Assembly (NCBI GenBank): GCA_020629035.1
Contig: JAHDEC010000026.1
Location: 1 to 58,020 of the forward strand
Length of the DNA: 58,020 nucleotides
Source: Saprospiraceae bacterium
GTDB taxonomy: Bacteria; Bacteroidota; Bacteroidia; Chitinophagales; Saprospiraceae
Direction of reading: 5' to 3'
How positions within the stretch are numbered: position 1 is the first letter of the stretch; every line of letters starts with the position of its first letter. The notes beneath the pieces are model-generated. The model saw only the letters and a list, made by a program, of their open reading frames with translations, searched no databases and had not been told where the DNA came from. Shown one piece after another: positions 1 through 8,670 of this stretch. A program made the translations under genes and the position numbers.

Positions 1-323
1 AATGTAATGATAATGGTACGCCATTTATAAGTTCAGATGATTATATCACCTTTGATTTGGAGGTTACAGGTTCGAATACCAGTAGTTCGTATACAGTATT
101 CTCTCCAAGTTCGGGCATTACACCGGCAACGGCTCCATATAATACCACCACTACATTCCAAATGGATCCAGGTACTGCAGGAATAAATATGCTATTGACC
201 TTAAGAGTTGAAGATTCAAATGATACAGATTGTAGAATGTATGTTGATTTACAACCTCCTGGAGTTTGTTCAGAAGATTGTACAGATCCAAACTGTTTTG
301 GAATTAAAGTAACAAAAGAATAA
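1..323 (+). CDS. C-terminal end of a secreted protein, 5' end outside window
   Basis: The reading frame is open from base 3 to the stop at 321-323, so the gene begins before the window. A TTG at 57 could be read as a start, but the codons before it (ending in a stretch rich in Asp, Thr and Phe) continue the same protein without a stop, so I treat it as internal. The visible 106 or so residues are rich in Thr, Ser, Asn and Asp, carry several Cys near the end (CSEDC, DPNC) and have the look of an extracellular Ig-like or adhesion domain of a Bacteroidota surface protein. No T9SS sorting domain is visible at the C-terminus. The function is unknown. A strong terminator follows 40 bp downstream. 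Confidence 0.7.
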   Translation, partial: CNDNGTPFISSDDYITFDLEVTGSNTSSSYTVFSPSSGITPATAPYNTTTTFQMDPGTAGINMLLTLRVEDSNDTDCRMYVDLQPPGVCSEDCTDPNCFGIKVTKE

Positions 324-363
324 ATAGTTCATGTGAACTAAAGATTAGCTATAAGAGAGTTTT

Positions 364-402
364 AAAGGTGTACACATCCCCGTGTGCACCTTTCTCTTTT
401 TT
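364..402 (+). terminator. Rho-independent terminator
   Basis: A 12-bp stem (364-375 with 382-393, one T-G wobble) closes a six-base loop, ATCCCC, and is followed by a run of T at 397-402. It lies 40 bp after the stop of the partial gene at the window start and ends that rightward transcript before the leftward gene at 408-2722. Confidence 0.85.
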
Positions 403-407
403 AAACA

Positions 408-2722
408 CTATATTTTAATAAATGAACCATACTTATTCTCACTCGGTAAGAATAAAATGTAATAACCAGCTTTTAAATCTTCCACATTAATTTGATTATT
501 GGAAGGTTTTTGTGTTTGTACTATTTTGCCGGCTCGGTCAAAAATATAATAAGGTCCAACACTCGTATTTTCTAAATTTATACTTAAAACATCACCAACT
601 GGATTTGGAAAGAATTCCAATCTTGTATTTGTTAAGGGTTCATCTTTTACTGAGGAGTAGACCTGTTCATATCTCTTAGCTGAAAGTTTTCCAATACTTT
701 CATAATTATCGGTGTAAAGCATTCCAGGGTTACCTTCTTTATAGGCATAGCCTGAGATATCCAAGAGCGTTTTAGTAAATGAAGGGATACCTAGCATAGT
801 CCATTCTGTGCCATCCCACTGAGAACAATTGGCTTTATATAGTCCATCCGCATAATAGGCATATAGATTACCATTTGAATGGCTAGAAAGGTCAAATACA
901 TTTAATTCTGAACCAGCAATCCCTTCAGAGATAATATTCCAACTAGCTCCGTCCCAAGCATATATGTTGAGTGTGCCAGTGTGGGCAAGTGCTGCATAAA
1001 TCGTCCCATCACTACCGATTTCAAGTTTATGATAGCTATTAGACCCATCAACCGTAGGAAGATCAGGATTTATTAACTCACCTAAAGGATCCCAAGTTGT
1101 TCCATTGTATATATAAGCTCTGGAATAAAGTGGTCCATTTAAAAACTCACTAGCTAAAAGGACCATTTCGTCATTGTAACCTATTTCCATGGTACACCTT
1201 AGGAGGTTATGTTCTGCTTCAGGCTGCATAAGTTCAACCCAGCCTTCATCCCAAAGAAAAACAAGTATTCCTGCACCAGATCGATAGGCAGATACATAAC
1301 ATTTTCCATCACTTGTAAAGGCTATACTGTGATAGCTGGTAGATAGTCACCAACCTGCTCCCATTCTATTCCGTTAAATTTACTTACAATCGAACTGTTT
1401 GCTTCCCTATAAACTCTCCATACTTCTTCAGTGGTAGGATCGACAGCTATAGCACCAAATAAATTAACTCCCTCAGATAGTTCACCCATTTGTGACCAGC
1501 TAGCACCATCATATTTATGGCTAAATACCTCGTTATCATACGACATAACTAAGGTGTAAATCTCATTTGTATTAGGGTTGATTGCACTCCAACATTTATG
1601 TTCAGAAGGCAAATCACTAAATACTTTATTTCCAACTTGAACCCAGCCCTCCGTATCTTCGACCACTTCAATCGTAAAGGTTTCCACTCGTTGATCAATA
1701 CCATCACTAAGCGCTAAGTCAACACTTAAATTACCTGTACTAATCGGTATACCTACCAGTTGGGCATCATTGTCACCAAACGGTACAAGACTTAACCAAG
1801 AAGGTAGATTACTGACCGCTTCGATAGTTAGCGTTTGTTGGTCCGGATCATGAGCTAAAATGTCGTAGGCAATTGGGACATTCACCTGAGCCTTGGTAGT
1901 ATTTGGGGAATGATACATTGGAACAGCATTTACTGAGCCTTGAGCATATGCAGAAAATCCTGCATTGACAACTTGACTGCTACTATTATCTAAAAGTAAG
2001 CCATAAGCTCTAACATATTCCTCATCAAAATCTTCTGCGAGTGTAACCATCATGGTTTCGCAATAAGAAGTTCCAGCTTCTGGATTTGTAGGTATGGAAT
2101 TTTCAATTCCATGAAAATCACTCAATAAGCCTCTATTTACATGGTCATAAACCATAAACTCAGCATTAACGATTGCTGGTAAGTCTTCAAATCCTCCCAT
2201 AGGTCCCAAATCACCCGCAGTGTAAAAATTATCTTGATTAAAATAAGGTGGATTACCAGTTACTCCATCTTCAATTAATATGCCTGCTAATCGATATTCA
2301 ACATTGGACAAAGTACTAGTAAAATCAGCACAGACTGTAATTTCTAAATTCCGAGAAGTAGCATCATAATTTCGTTGGACATCTAAAGTAGCTGGTACAT
2401 CTAAAGCAAGTTGTGCCTCAATGGTATCCATCCACTCAATAGGATCAAGATCCAATAAAGACCTATCTATGTTACTAGTAGGTAAGCCTGCTAATCCCGT
2501 ACTATCAAAATAGCCGTCATTAGTTTCCATGGTATCATTTATATGTATCGCAGAAACTAAAACTCGCCCTGGATAAGACTTTGTGAGCTCTTCGGCCATA
2601 GTCAAACCTTGGGGACACCATCCACACCAAGTACCTACAGCTTCTTCTACAAAAACTATTTTTTGTGCATTAGCAAATTGAAAAGAAACGAAAAAAATAA
2701 AAACAAATGTTAGATGCTACAT
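408..2722 (-). pseudogene. Broken Omp28-like thioredoxin-fold T9SS surface protein
   Basis: Two leftward frames (1322-2605 and 408-1229) are pieces of one gene. Upstream of 2605 the frame stays open back to an ATG at 2720-2722, and the codon right after that ATG is TAG (2717-2719). If that codon were AAG, the product would begin with a clean signal peptide (Met-Lys-His-Leu, then FVFIFFVSF, then ANAQ). Next comes an EEAVGTWCGWCP motif, the CxxC signature of Omp28-related/thioredoxin-like secreted proteins. A cadherin-like Ig domain (near PNTTKAQVNVPIAYDILAHD) and propeller-like repeats with SDGK or SDGT turns follow. The C-terminus is a T9SS type A sorting domain (FFPNPVGDVLSINL to the end). 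A second lesion, one missing base near 1338-1348, moves the frame between GDYL and STSYHSIAF. Two independent disruptions point to a decayed gene; sequencing error could explain one of them. Confidence 0.8.
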
Positions 2723-2810
2723 GTTGAGACTGTTAATGGTATGAGTCTAAATATAATTTCTTTTTTAGAGTTTGCCAATATCGAACCATCAAGAAGCTAT
2801 AATTTTCAGT

Positions 2811-2835
2811 CTATTCAATTCAATTAATTGAATAG
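2811..2835. promoter_or_regulatory. Inverted repeat upstream of carbonic anhydrase
   Basis: Perfect 10-bp arms CTATTCAATT (2811-2820) and AATTGAATAG (2826-2835) flank a 5-bp spacer CAATT. The repeat lies 54 bp upstream of the carbonic anhydrase ATG and about 90 bp upstream of the divergent decayed Omp28-like gene. With no T-tract on either side it is a poor terminator, so an operator is the better guess. This is inference only. Confidence 0.4.
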
Positions 2836-2889
2836 AAGTATTATTTTAGAAATTTTAAATCTTGCATAAACATAAAAAACAGATAAACT

Positions 2890-3456
2890 ATGAGTATAGA
2901 AAACACAATCCAACGACTAAAAAGCGGAAATGATCGATATGTTGCAGATAAAATGGATCGTGGAGCCCAAGATATAGTGACTAGAAATGGTCTAACAGCT
3001 GGACAACAGCCGTTTGCTATAATTTTAAGCTGCGCAGATAGTCGTGTTGTTCCAGAATTAGCTTTTGATACAGGTTTAGGAGAGCTATTTGTGGTAAGAG
3101 TTGCTGGAAATATTGCTAATACTTCGTCCATTGCTAGTATGGAATATGCAGTCGCTCATTGTGGTACTAAATTAATTGTTGTTTTAGGACACCAAAGTTG
3201 TGGTGCTGTTACTGCTGCAGTTAATGGTGGAGACAATGGTTACAATTTGAATCATTTATTAGCTCACATCACACCAGCTGTTCAGGCTTCACCAGACGGA
3301 GCAAGCGTAAATGAAGTAGTTAAGATTAATGCACAAATGGTAGCACAAGAGCTATTAAATAGATCTAGTATTATTGGTAATGCTGTTGCTTCAGGGGATG
3401 TCCAGGTAGTGCCAGCATACTACAATTTAGATAGTGGAAAAGTTGATTTCTTATAG
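2890..3456 (+). CDS. Beta-class carbonic anhydrase
   Basis: The 188-residue product would interconvert CO2 and bicarbonate with a zinc ion, probably in the cytoplasm since no signal peptide is seen. The family signature is complete: Cys48-Ala-Asp50-Ser-Arg52 (CADSR) and His101-Gln-Ser-Cys104 (GHQSC), giving Cys/His/Cys zinc ligands and the Asp-Arg dyad. Length is usual for short bacterial beta-carbonic anhydrases. The ATG at 2890 is chosen because the protein starts with the usual amphipathic helix (IQRLKSGNDRYV) and no earlier in-frame ATG is apparent. A strong terminator follows directly. The bestrophin-like channel gene is next on the same strand, which suggests a shared role in handling bicarbonate. 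Confidence 0.95.
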   Translation: MSIENTIQRLKSGNDRYVADKMDRGAQDIVTRNGLTAGQQPFAIILSCADSRVVPELAFDTGLGELFVVRVAGNIANTSSIASMEYAVAHCGTKLIVVLGHQSCGAVTAAVNGGDNGYNLNHLLAHITPAVQASPDGASVNEVVKINAQMVAQELLNRSSIIGNAVASGDVQVVPAYYNLDSGKVDFL

Positions 3457-3484
3457 TATAAGCCTACTTTAAAATAAACATGTT

Positions 3485-3519
3485 AAATAGTGACTACCTT
3501 ACTAGTCACTATTTTTTTT
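3485..3519 (+). terminator. Terminator between carbonic anhydrase and bestrophin genes
   Basis: A perfect 12-bp stem (3485-3496 with 3503-3514) with loop CCTTAC is followed by eight T (3512-3519, partly in the stem). It sits only 15 bp before the bestrophin ATG, so expression of that gene must depend on read-through or on a promoter inside or around this hairpin. Confidence 0.85.
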
Positions 3520-3533
3520 AATCTGATATAGAT

Positions 3534-4568
3534 ATGTACGTAAAAAAGAATTTTGGTTTTAAAGCAATAATGAGATTTTCAGGCAGCCATATAATTTGGC
3601 TCACCGCCTGGGCAAGTGCAGTTTCTTTTTTTTATTGGTTTACTCATTGGGATTGGCTTACCATTCCTTTTTTACCTATCTCTATCATAGGTACAGCGGT
3701 AGCTTTTTATATTGGATTTAAAAATAATCAAGCTTATGATCGATTATGGGAGGCTAGGAAAATTTGGGGAGCTATTGTAAATTCTAGCAGGGCCTGGGGC
3801 TCTGGGATTAAGGGATTTGTCACTAGCCAATTTGCAAAAGGAGATTATACTGCTGAGGATATCAAAGCAGTCCATACAAGAATGATATACAGACATATTG
3901 CATGGTTGTATACATTAAGAAATCAATTGTTAATTCCAACCTCTTGGGAGCATATCAGTCAAAGTAAACACATGGAAAGAACCACCAAAAAGAGGCGACA
4001 AACTATTGGCGTAGGCATGTTTAAGGATGGCAATACTGAAAAGGAGTTAATGAAGTTTTTACCAAAGGATGAATACGAAACCATCATTAATTTTAAAAAT
4101 TCAGCTACTCAAATAATTGATCGACAGGCTCAAGACCTAAAAGAACTAAGAGCAAAAGGTTTAATTGAAGACTTCCGGCACATGGAACTACAAAAAATCC
4201 TTTATGACTTTTATGTGCATCAAGGAAAGGCTGAACGTATTAAGAAATTCCCTCTCCCAAGGCAATATGGATTTATGAGTGCAGTTTTTGTAGGTATTTT
4301 TATCTTTCTATTACCTTTTGGAATGGCGACTCAATTTCACGATGTTCCTTATGGTCATATATTAGCTGTTCCTTTTACGGTCCTTGTTTCTTGGGTCTAT
4401 TTAATGATGGAATTGGTAGGAGATTATTCGGAGAATCCATTTGAGGGTTTGGGTAATGATATACCTATGCTTGCCTTGAGTCGAACGATAGAGATAGATT
4501 TACGAGAAATGCTGGGAGAGACTGACTTACCAGCTGGTATACAACCAGTGAATGGGGTTTTGATGTAA
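3534..4568 (+). CDS. Bestrophin-family anion channel
   Basis: The 344-residue membrane protein belongs to the bacterial bestrophin-like (UPF0187) family, whose members form pentameric channels for chloride, bicarbonate or cations. Near the N-terminus are an aromatic-rich pair of membrane helices (about residues 17-60) and the family's hallmark FKNNQAYDRLWEARKIWG segment (about 62-79). A second pair of hydrophobic helices follows at about 245-295 (FVGIFIFLLPFGMA), and then an acidic ENPFEGLGNDIPM motif (about 302-314) typical of bestrophin calcium-clasp regions. The ATG at 3534 gives a short basic N-terminus. The preceding gene is a carbonic anhydrase. Bestrophins that carry bicarbonate next to carbonic anhydrase are known in algae, so a bicarbonate role here is a reasonable inference but is not shown by the sequence. 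Confidence 0.9.
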   Translation: MYVKKNFGFKAIMRFSGSHIIWLTAWASAVSFFYWFTHWDWLTIPFLPISIIGTAVAFYIGFKNNQAYDRLWEARKIWGAIVNSSRAWGSGIKGFVTSQFAKGDYTAEDIKAVHTRMIYRHIAWLYTLRNQLLIPTSWEHISQSKHMERTTKKRRQTIGVGMFKDGNTEKELMKFLPKDEYETIINFKNSATQIIDRQAQDLKELRAKGLIEDFRHMELQKILYDFYVHQGKAERIKKFPLPRQYGFMSAVFVGIFIFLLPFGMATQFHDVPYGHILAVPFTVLVSWVYLMMELVGDYSENPFEGLGNDIPMLALSRTIEIDLREMLGETDLPAGIQPVNGVLM

Positions 4569-4591
4569 AAAGATAAAATCACTTAGCTAAG

Positions 4592-5248
4592 ATGTGCGTA
4601 GTTAGTTATGTTCCGTTTCGCGATAAAATAATCATAAGTTCGAATAGAGACGAAACTGTATTACGAGAAAAACCAACATTGACCCAAGAAGTAATCAATG
4701 GAAAAACACTAACTTTTCCTAAAGATATTAAAGGAGGAAGCTGGATTTGTCATGACGGTCAGCAGCATTTTATGGTACTATTAAACGGTGCATTTGATCG
4801 ACATGTCCGAAAGGAACCCTACAGGAAAAGTCGAGGTTTAATTCTAATCGAGCTAATTTCTTCGGACCATCCACTTAGCGCTTGGCAAAATTATTCACTA
4901 GAAAATATCGAACCATTTACCATTATCTACCATGATAAAGAAAACGAGATGTACGAATGGGTTTGGGATGGAACTGCGAAGTTTAGCCAGATTTTAGATA
5001 AAGCAAAAGTTCATTGCTGGATGTCTTCAACGCTCTATAATCGAAGAGAATGGGCGGAAAGAAAAGCAACTTTTGAGGCCATGCTTGAGCAGGACTTTAG
5101 CGAAAAAACCATTGATTTATTTCATAAGCAATGTCGATATAAAAACAAAAAGTATGGATGGACCATCGAATCCATTCGTACTGTGAGCCATTCACGGGCT
5201 AGCTTGACAAAAAACAACATTGAACTAGATTATAAAAATCTTAGATAG
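4592..5248 (+). CDS. NRDE (TANGO2-like) family protein
   Basis: The 218-residue product has the N-terminal Met-Cys and the NRDE motif (Asn18-Arg-Asp-Glu21, in SSNRDE) that define the NRDE/TANGO2 family. The fold is thought to be related to Ntn hydrolases, with Cys2 as the possible nucleophile after Met removal. Eukaryotic TANGO2 affects heme and lipid metabolism; the bacterial function is not settled. Other family features are the GGSWICHDGQQHFMVLLNG region (about 47-66) and the absence of a signal peptide, which implies a cytoplasmic protein. It follows the bestrophin gene by 23 bp on the same strand and may be transcribed with it. Confidence 0.85.
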   Translation: MCVVSYVPFRDKIIISSNRDETVLREKPTLTQEVINGKTLTFPKDIKGGSWICHDGQQHFMVLLNGAFDRHVRKEPYRKSRGLILIELISSDHPLSAWQNYSLENIEPFTIIYHDKENEMYEWVWDGTAKFSQILDKAKVHCWMSSTLYNRREWAERKATFEAMLEQDFSEKTIDLFHKQCRYKNKKYGWTIESIRTVSHSRASLTKNNIELDYKNLR

Positions 5249-5253
5249 CCGGA

Positions 5254-5303
5254 AGCCTGCATAATTACCTTTCGGTATATGCTGATGGCTGCGGCAGTTT
5301 TTT
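5254..5303 (+). terminator. Possible terminator hairpin after the NRDE gene
   Basis: A bulged stem pairs AGCC (5254-5257) with GGCT (5287-5290), GCATA (5259-5263) with TATGC (5278-5282), and TACC with GGTA around a TTTC loop. Six T follow at 5298-5303. It lies between two convergent genes, where a terminator is expected. The bulges make it weaker than the other terminators in the window. Confidence 0.45.
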
Positions 5304-5339
5304 GGAACTATGAAATGATATTATTTAAGAAGACCTTTG

Positions 5340-5621
5340 CTAGAACTTAGCATTACAAGCTGGACAATGTACTTTATCTCCTTCAGACTTTAGCTTGATG
5401 CCAGTAACATTTGTCTCTACAAATTGTTGAATAAAGGCTTTTTGCTGGGTTTTATCCTTATTCACATTAGATTTTGTTTGATCGATCACATAATCTTTGA
5501 ACTTACCTTCATATGCTTGCTTACCCCAACAATTTGGACAAACTCCAGCTTCAACTAATGTATCATGATCTAAACTTGGTGCCGTATTTTTCCCTCCTAA
5601 TAATTTACCTAAAAAACCCAT
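5340..5621 (-). CDS. Small zinc-ribbon-like protein
   Basis: The 93-residue protein has two Cys pairs, CPNC (about residues 28-31) and CPAC (about 87-90), separated by a charged helical middle. This is the arrangement of a zinc ribbon or zinc knuckle. The N-terminus MGFLGKLLGGKN is short and amphipathic and not a convincing secretion signal. The middle segment is Lys/Gln rich (KSNVNKDKTQQKAFIQQF) and may form a helix. I do not recognise a named family. It stands between the convergent NRDE gene and the selO operon, transcribed leftward, with about 90 bp to the selO stop. A nucleic-acid or protein-binding role is possible, but nothing in the sequence decides it. Confidence 0.75.
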   Translation of the reverse strand: MGFLGKLLGGKNTAPSLDHDTLVEAGVCPNCWGKQAYEGKFKDYVIDQTKSNVNKDKTQQKAFIQQFVETNVTGIKLKSEGDKVHCPACNAKF

Positions 5622-5714
5622 GTATTTTGTTTTGTAAATTAAAGGTAATACTTACTATTCGGAATCCCTGTTAATAATGTACCTTCCTGTCAAACCCTTG
5701 ACCATTTAGCTCCT

Positions 5715-7277
5715 TTAGGAACTGCACGAGAGCATAGAGCAACCTACTTTATGCCTTGCCCACTCAGGACGTTTTGCAAACCATTTTTCATGTTGCTTTT
5801 GTTCGTCATATGGAGATTTTAGCATTTCATAGAGATCATCTAATAAAGCATAATCACCTTTTTCTGCATCATCAATAACTAACTGAGCCATATAATTTCT
5901 CAGTACATATTTAGGATTGACCATATTCATGGATTGCTTTCTGGCTGCATCCGATGGTTCTTCCTTTGCTAGACGAGCTTTATAGCTAGTTAACCAAGTT
6001 AACCAAGCTTGCTTTGTGTCATCAGCTAAATCATCGTCATAAAAAGCTTTGGAAATCTTTTGAAGCATTGATCCAGGATTATCCACTTTAGTAAGATCAG
6101 CTAGTAGTCGATAAAATATGGTCATATCCGTTTCTGTTTTGACCAAGGTTTTGTTTAATTGATTAAACAGATCTAAGTCATTTAGCTGTCCATTTGTCAA
6201 ACCTAGCTTATCGCGCATCATAGCTTCAAATTGTAACTTATGATTTGGCCCAAACTCATTAAGCACATCCTCAAAAGCCTTTACATCTTGGACTAATGGA
6301 TATAAGGCATTGGCCAATTGTAGTAAGTTCCATAAAGCTATTTGTGATTGATTTCCATATCGATATCTTTTGTGCTGTCGATCGGTGGTATTTGGCGTCC
6401 AACCAGGGTCAAATCCCTCCAACCATCCATAGGGTCCATAGTCTATGGTCAAGCCTAAAATAGACATGTTATCTGTGTTCATTACCCCATGGACAAAACC
6501 TACTCGCTGCCAGTGCATGATCATCTTAAGTGTGCGCTGAGATACTTCTCTAAAAAAATCGATGTATCCTCTTTTAGTACCAACTTCGATTCCTTGAAAA
6601 TGATGTTTAATGGTGAAGTCTGTTAGTTTTTTTAGTGTTTCAATGTCTTCCCTAGAAGCGAGTAGTTGGAAGTTTCCAAAACGAATAAAACTAGGAGACA
6701 CACGACAAACTATAGCACCTGTTTCATAGGCTGCATTTCCATCATACATCATGTCACGCATTACCTGATCTCCACTTTTAATGAGTGATAATGATCGGGT
6801 AGTGGGCACTCCTAAATAGTGCATAGCTTCCGCACAGAGATACTCTCTGATCGAAGATCTTAAGACGGCTAAACCATCAGCTGATCTCGAATAAGGCGTT
6901 TCTCCAGCTCCTTTTAATTGGATAGCAAGGTGATGCTGATTATGTTTAATTTCAGCCAAGTTAATGGCTCTGCCATCGCCAAGCTGACCAGCCCAATGTC
7001 CAAATTGGTGACCGCCATAATTCATGGCATATGGCTTAGCTTCTTCAGGTATATGATTTCCTGAAAAGATATCCAAGAAGGCTCTACTTTGCCGATCTTC
7101 CTTGGAAATACCAAGCATTTCAGCTACATCATCATTTAGGTGGACTAGACTAGGTTTTGCTGGCTTTTTGGGGCTCACAAAACTGAAACAGGCTTTGTGA
7201 ACTTGTCGTCTTGTATTTTGCAAATTGGGATCAGCTGGTAATTCAGATGAAAAACGATCTTGGATATTAAGCTTCAT
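5715..7277 (-). CDS. selO: Protein adenylyltransferase SelO (YdiU family)
   Basis: SelO is a pseudokinase-fold enzyme that transfers AMP from ATP to protein hydroxyls. The 520-residue product is of normal family length. Visible motifs are the Gly-rich GGHQFGHWAGQLGDGR (about 88-103), QLKGAGETPYSR with Lys122, GVMNTDNMS with Asp269/Asn270, and TIDYGPYGWLEGFDP with Asp279. The ten-residue spacing of Asp269 and Asp279 matches the metal-binding Asp pair of the E. coli enzyme. The C-terminus ends Cys513-SMLS-Cys518-Ser-Ser, so a Cys occupies the third-from-last position where eukaryotic SelO has selenocysteine. It is the last gene of a four-gene operon, 3 bp after the GNAT gene. Known E. coli SelO targets include glutaredoxin, which fits the glutaredoxin-like gene upstream. 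Confidence 0.95.
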   Translation of the reverse strand: MKLNIQDRFSSELPADPNLQNTRRQVHKACFSFVSPKKPAKPSLVHLNDDVAEMLGISKEDRQSRAFLDIFSGNHIPEEAKPYAMNYGGHQFGHWAGQLGDGRAINLAEIKHNQHHLAIQLKGAGETPYSRSADGLAVLRSSIREYLCAEAMHYLGVPTTRSLSLIKSGDQVMRDMMYDGNAAYETGAIVCRVSPSFIRFGNFQLLASREDIETLKKLTDFTIKHHFQGIEVGTKRGYIDFFREVSQRTLKMIMHWQRVGFVHGVMNTDNMSILGLTIDYGPYGWLEGFDPGWTPNTTDRQHKRYRYGNQSQIALWNLLQLANALYPLVQDVKAFEDVLNEFGPNHKLQFEAMMRDKLGLTNGQLNDLDLFNQLNKTLVKTETDMTIFYRLLADLTKVDNPGSMLQKISKAFYDDDLADDTKQAWLTWLTSYKARLAKEEPSDAARKQSMNMVNPKYVLRNYMAQLVIDDAEKGDYALLDDLYEMLKSPYDEQKQHEKWFAKRPEWARHKVGCSMLSCSS

Positions 7278-7280
7278 AAA

Positions 7281-7571
7281 TTAGTGAATTATAGTTGCCC
7301 AATTAGGATGTTCGTTCCGCACCTTTTTTATAAAAGGACAAATGGCAGTTGCGCTTAGCTTGTGGCTTTCGAGATATTCAAAAACCGAAAGCACTAATTG
7401 CTCACCTATGCCTTGACCTCTTAGTTGGTATGGTACTTCTGCATGCGTCAAAAAATGCATGCCATCTTCAGTGACGTAGCTAACAAAAGCAGTGTATTTA
7501 TCTACTTCCATAGTAAATCTTTTTTCTTCTGCTGCGTGTTTTAGTTCACCAGTTGTAATTTTTTCACTCAT
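7281..7571 (-). CDS. Small GNAT-fold N-acetyltransferase (COG2388 type)
   Basis: The 96-residue protein has the compact GNAT fold of the YjdJ/COG2388 type. It shows an AxVSYVTEDG strand pair, the acetyl-CoA binding RGQGIGEQL loop (about residues 51-59) and the CPFIKKVRNEHPNW end (about 79-92) that is typical of this group. Members probably acetylate small molecules or proteins; no substrate is known. The ATG at 7569-7571 overlaps the stop of the upstream glutaredoxin-like gene as ATGA, a clear sign of translational coupling, and selO follows after 3 bp. Confidence 0.88.
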   Translation of the reverse strand: MSEKITTGELKHAAEEKRFTMEVDKYTAFVSYVTEDGMHFLTHAEVPYQLRGQGIGEQLVLSVFEYLESHKLSATAICPFIKKVRNEHPNWATIIH

Positions 7572-7825
7572 ATTAACTCCCGATTTTTCAAATGTTTTAG
7601 AAGGTCTTTTTCACTAGGGTTTCGAAGTTTTTTGCCTTTAATTAAGAAGGTAGGAAAATTGAGTTTGCCATTGTTATATAAGTTCCTTAATTCTTCTTCA
7701 TGGCTTTTATTTTCTTCCACATCTTTAAAGACGAGGTCTAATCCTAAGTTCTGAATAAATTGTTTGTAGTATTTAGTTTTATGACATCTTTGAGCTCCAT
7801 AAAGGATTAGGTCTTGGCTACTCAT
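7568..7825 (-). CDS. Monothiol glutaredoxin-like protein
   Basis: The 85-residue protein has a thioredoxin/glutaredoxin-type pattern: a first strand ending LYGAQRC, then helix KTKYYKQFIQNLGL, then strand DLVFKDV, and the cis-Pro segment NFPTFLIKGKKL (about 56-67) followed by a final helix. The active-site position is Cys14-His-Lys-Thr17, with one Cys only, so it would act by a monothiol mechanism or be a redox-sensitive adaptor. It overlaps the upstream TlpA-like gene by 8 bp and the downstream GNAT gene by 4 bp. Its place in the selO operon makes it a good candidate target for AMPylation, which is inference. Confidence 0.8.
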   Translation of the reverse strand: MSSQDLILYGAQRCHKTKYYKQFIQNLGLDLVFKDVEENKSHEEELRNLYNNGKLNFPTFLIKGKKLRNPSEKDLLKHLKNRELI

Positions 7826-8420
7826 TTTGGATAGTTTTTAAATATTCAATGGCTTTGTCGACATTTATGTGATAGTCATTAAAAATCACTCGATTTTCTT
7901 GGTCAATAAAAATAAACCAAGGTGTTCCACCTGTTCTGTAATCTTGCATGGTGCTTGAAATAAATTGACTTTCTTGATTTCCTTCATCATGACCAAAGGG
8001 GATATTGAGTTCATACTGTTTTTGGATTTCCTTCATTCGCTCTTTAGTGTTAGCAGACTTTCCTTCGAAAACAGTTTGAATAGCCAAGAAGGCTACTGTC
8101 GAATTGTCTCTTAGAGCATTCGTCATTTTTTGGAGAGCGGGCAAACCTTGACTATGACAGCCAGGACACCATGATTGGAATCCATAAATCACTTTGAATT
8201 TGCCTTCGTAATCAGCAAGTTTAATTGGAGATCTATCTTCTCCATTTGCATCTATCCAGTCAAAGTTTTGTAGTTCGGGCGCTTGTTGTCCTTCTATTCC
8301 ATAGCTGTGTTTTTTCATAGATTTTCCGATGTCTAATCGTTTGTTGTTTTTAGTTGTTTGTCCCATTATCGAGCTTATGACAAAAAACATGAGGGTGATT
8401 TGAACGGCTATACGCTTCAT
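7818..8420 (-). CDS. Secreted TlpA-like thioredoxin-fold protein
   Basis: The 200-residue product starts with a signal peptide (MKRIAVQ, then a hydrophobic stretch, ending near IMGQ) and would act in the periplasm. The redoxin domain has Trp-Cys85-Pro-Gly-Cys88-His (SWCPGCHS), a FEGKSANTKERM segment that resembles the insertion of TlpA/ResA-type proteins, and the cis-Pro motif GGTPWFIFI (about 167-175). Such proteins reduce or carry thiols in the envelope. It is the first gene of the leftward operon TlpA-like, glutaredoxin-like, GNAT, selO and overlaps the second gene by 8 bp. The 250-bp divergent region to ligD should hold its promoter; I could not place boxes with confidence. Confidence 0.88.
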   Translation of the reverse strand: MKRIAVQITLMFFVISSIMGQTTKNNKRLDIGKSMKKHSYGIEGQQAPELQNFDWIDANGEDRSPIKLADYEGKFKVIYGFQSWCPGCHSQGLPALQKMTNALRDNSTVAFLAIQTVFEGKSANTKERMKEIQKQYELNIPFGHDEGNQESQFISSTMQDYRTGGTPWFIFIDQENRVIFNDYHINVDKAIEYLKTIQNE

Positions 8421-8670
8421 GAGTGCTAATTAATTTGTACAGAATGAAAAGGGCTTGTTTAAGGCAAATAAGCTCTTCACTTTTGTCGCTACTAATAATA
8501 AACAATTAGCTATTAATAAAAGTTTATGCTAGCTTAGTTCCTGTTAGCTCTAGCCGATAAAATGAACGTTCAACATGAATATCAACTGTTAAAGATCCAT
8601 ACCATAACTTACAAGCACTTATCTTCAATCCACATTTTAAATTGAAAGTAGAAACCAACAGAAAATACAT

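Noticed and set aside
1-59. TTG at 57 as the start of an 88-residue gene
   Set aside because: The same frame is open upstream to the window edge with protein-like sequence, so the gene is cut by the window.
2841-3131. Leftward 96-codon frame over the carbonic anhydrase gene
   Set aside because: It lies opposite a protein with full catalytic motifs and has no protein-like features of its own.
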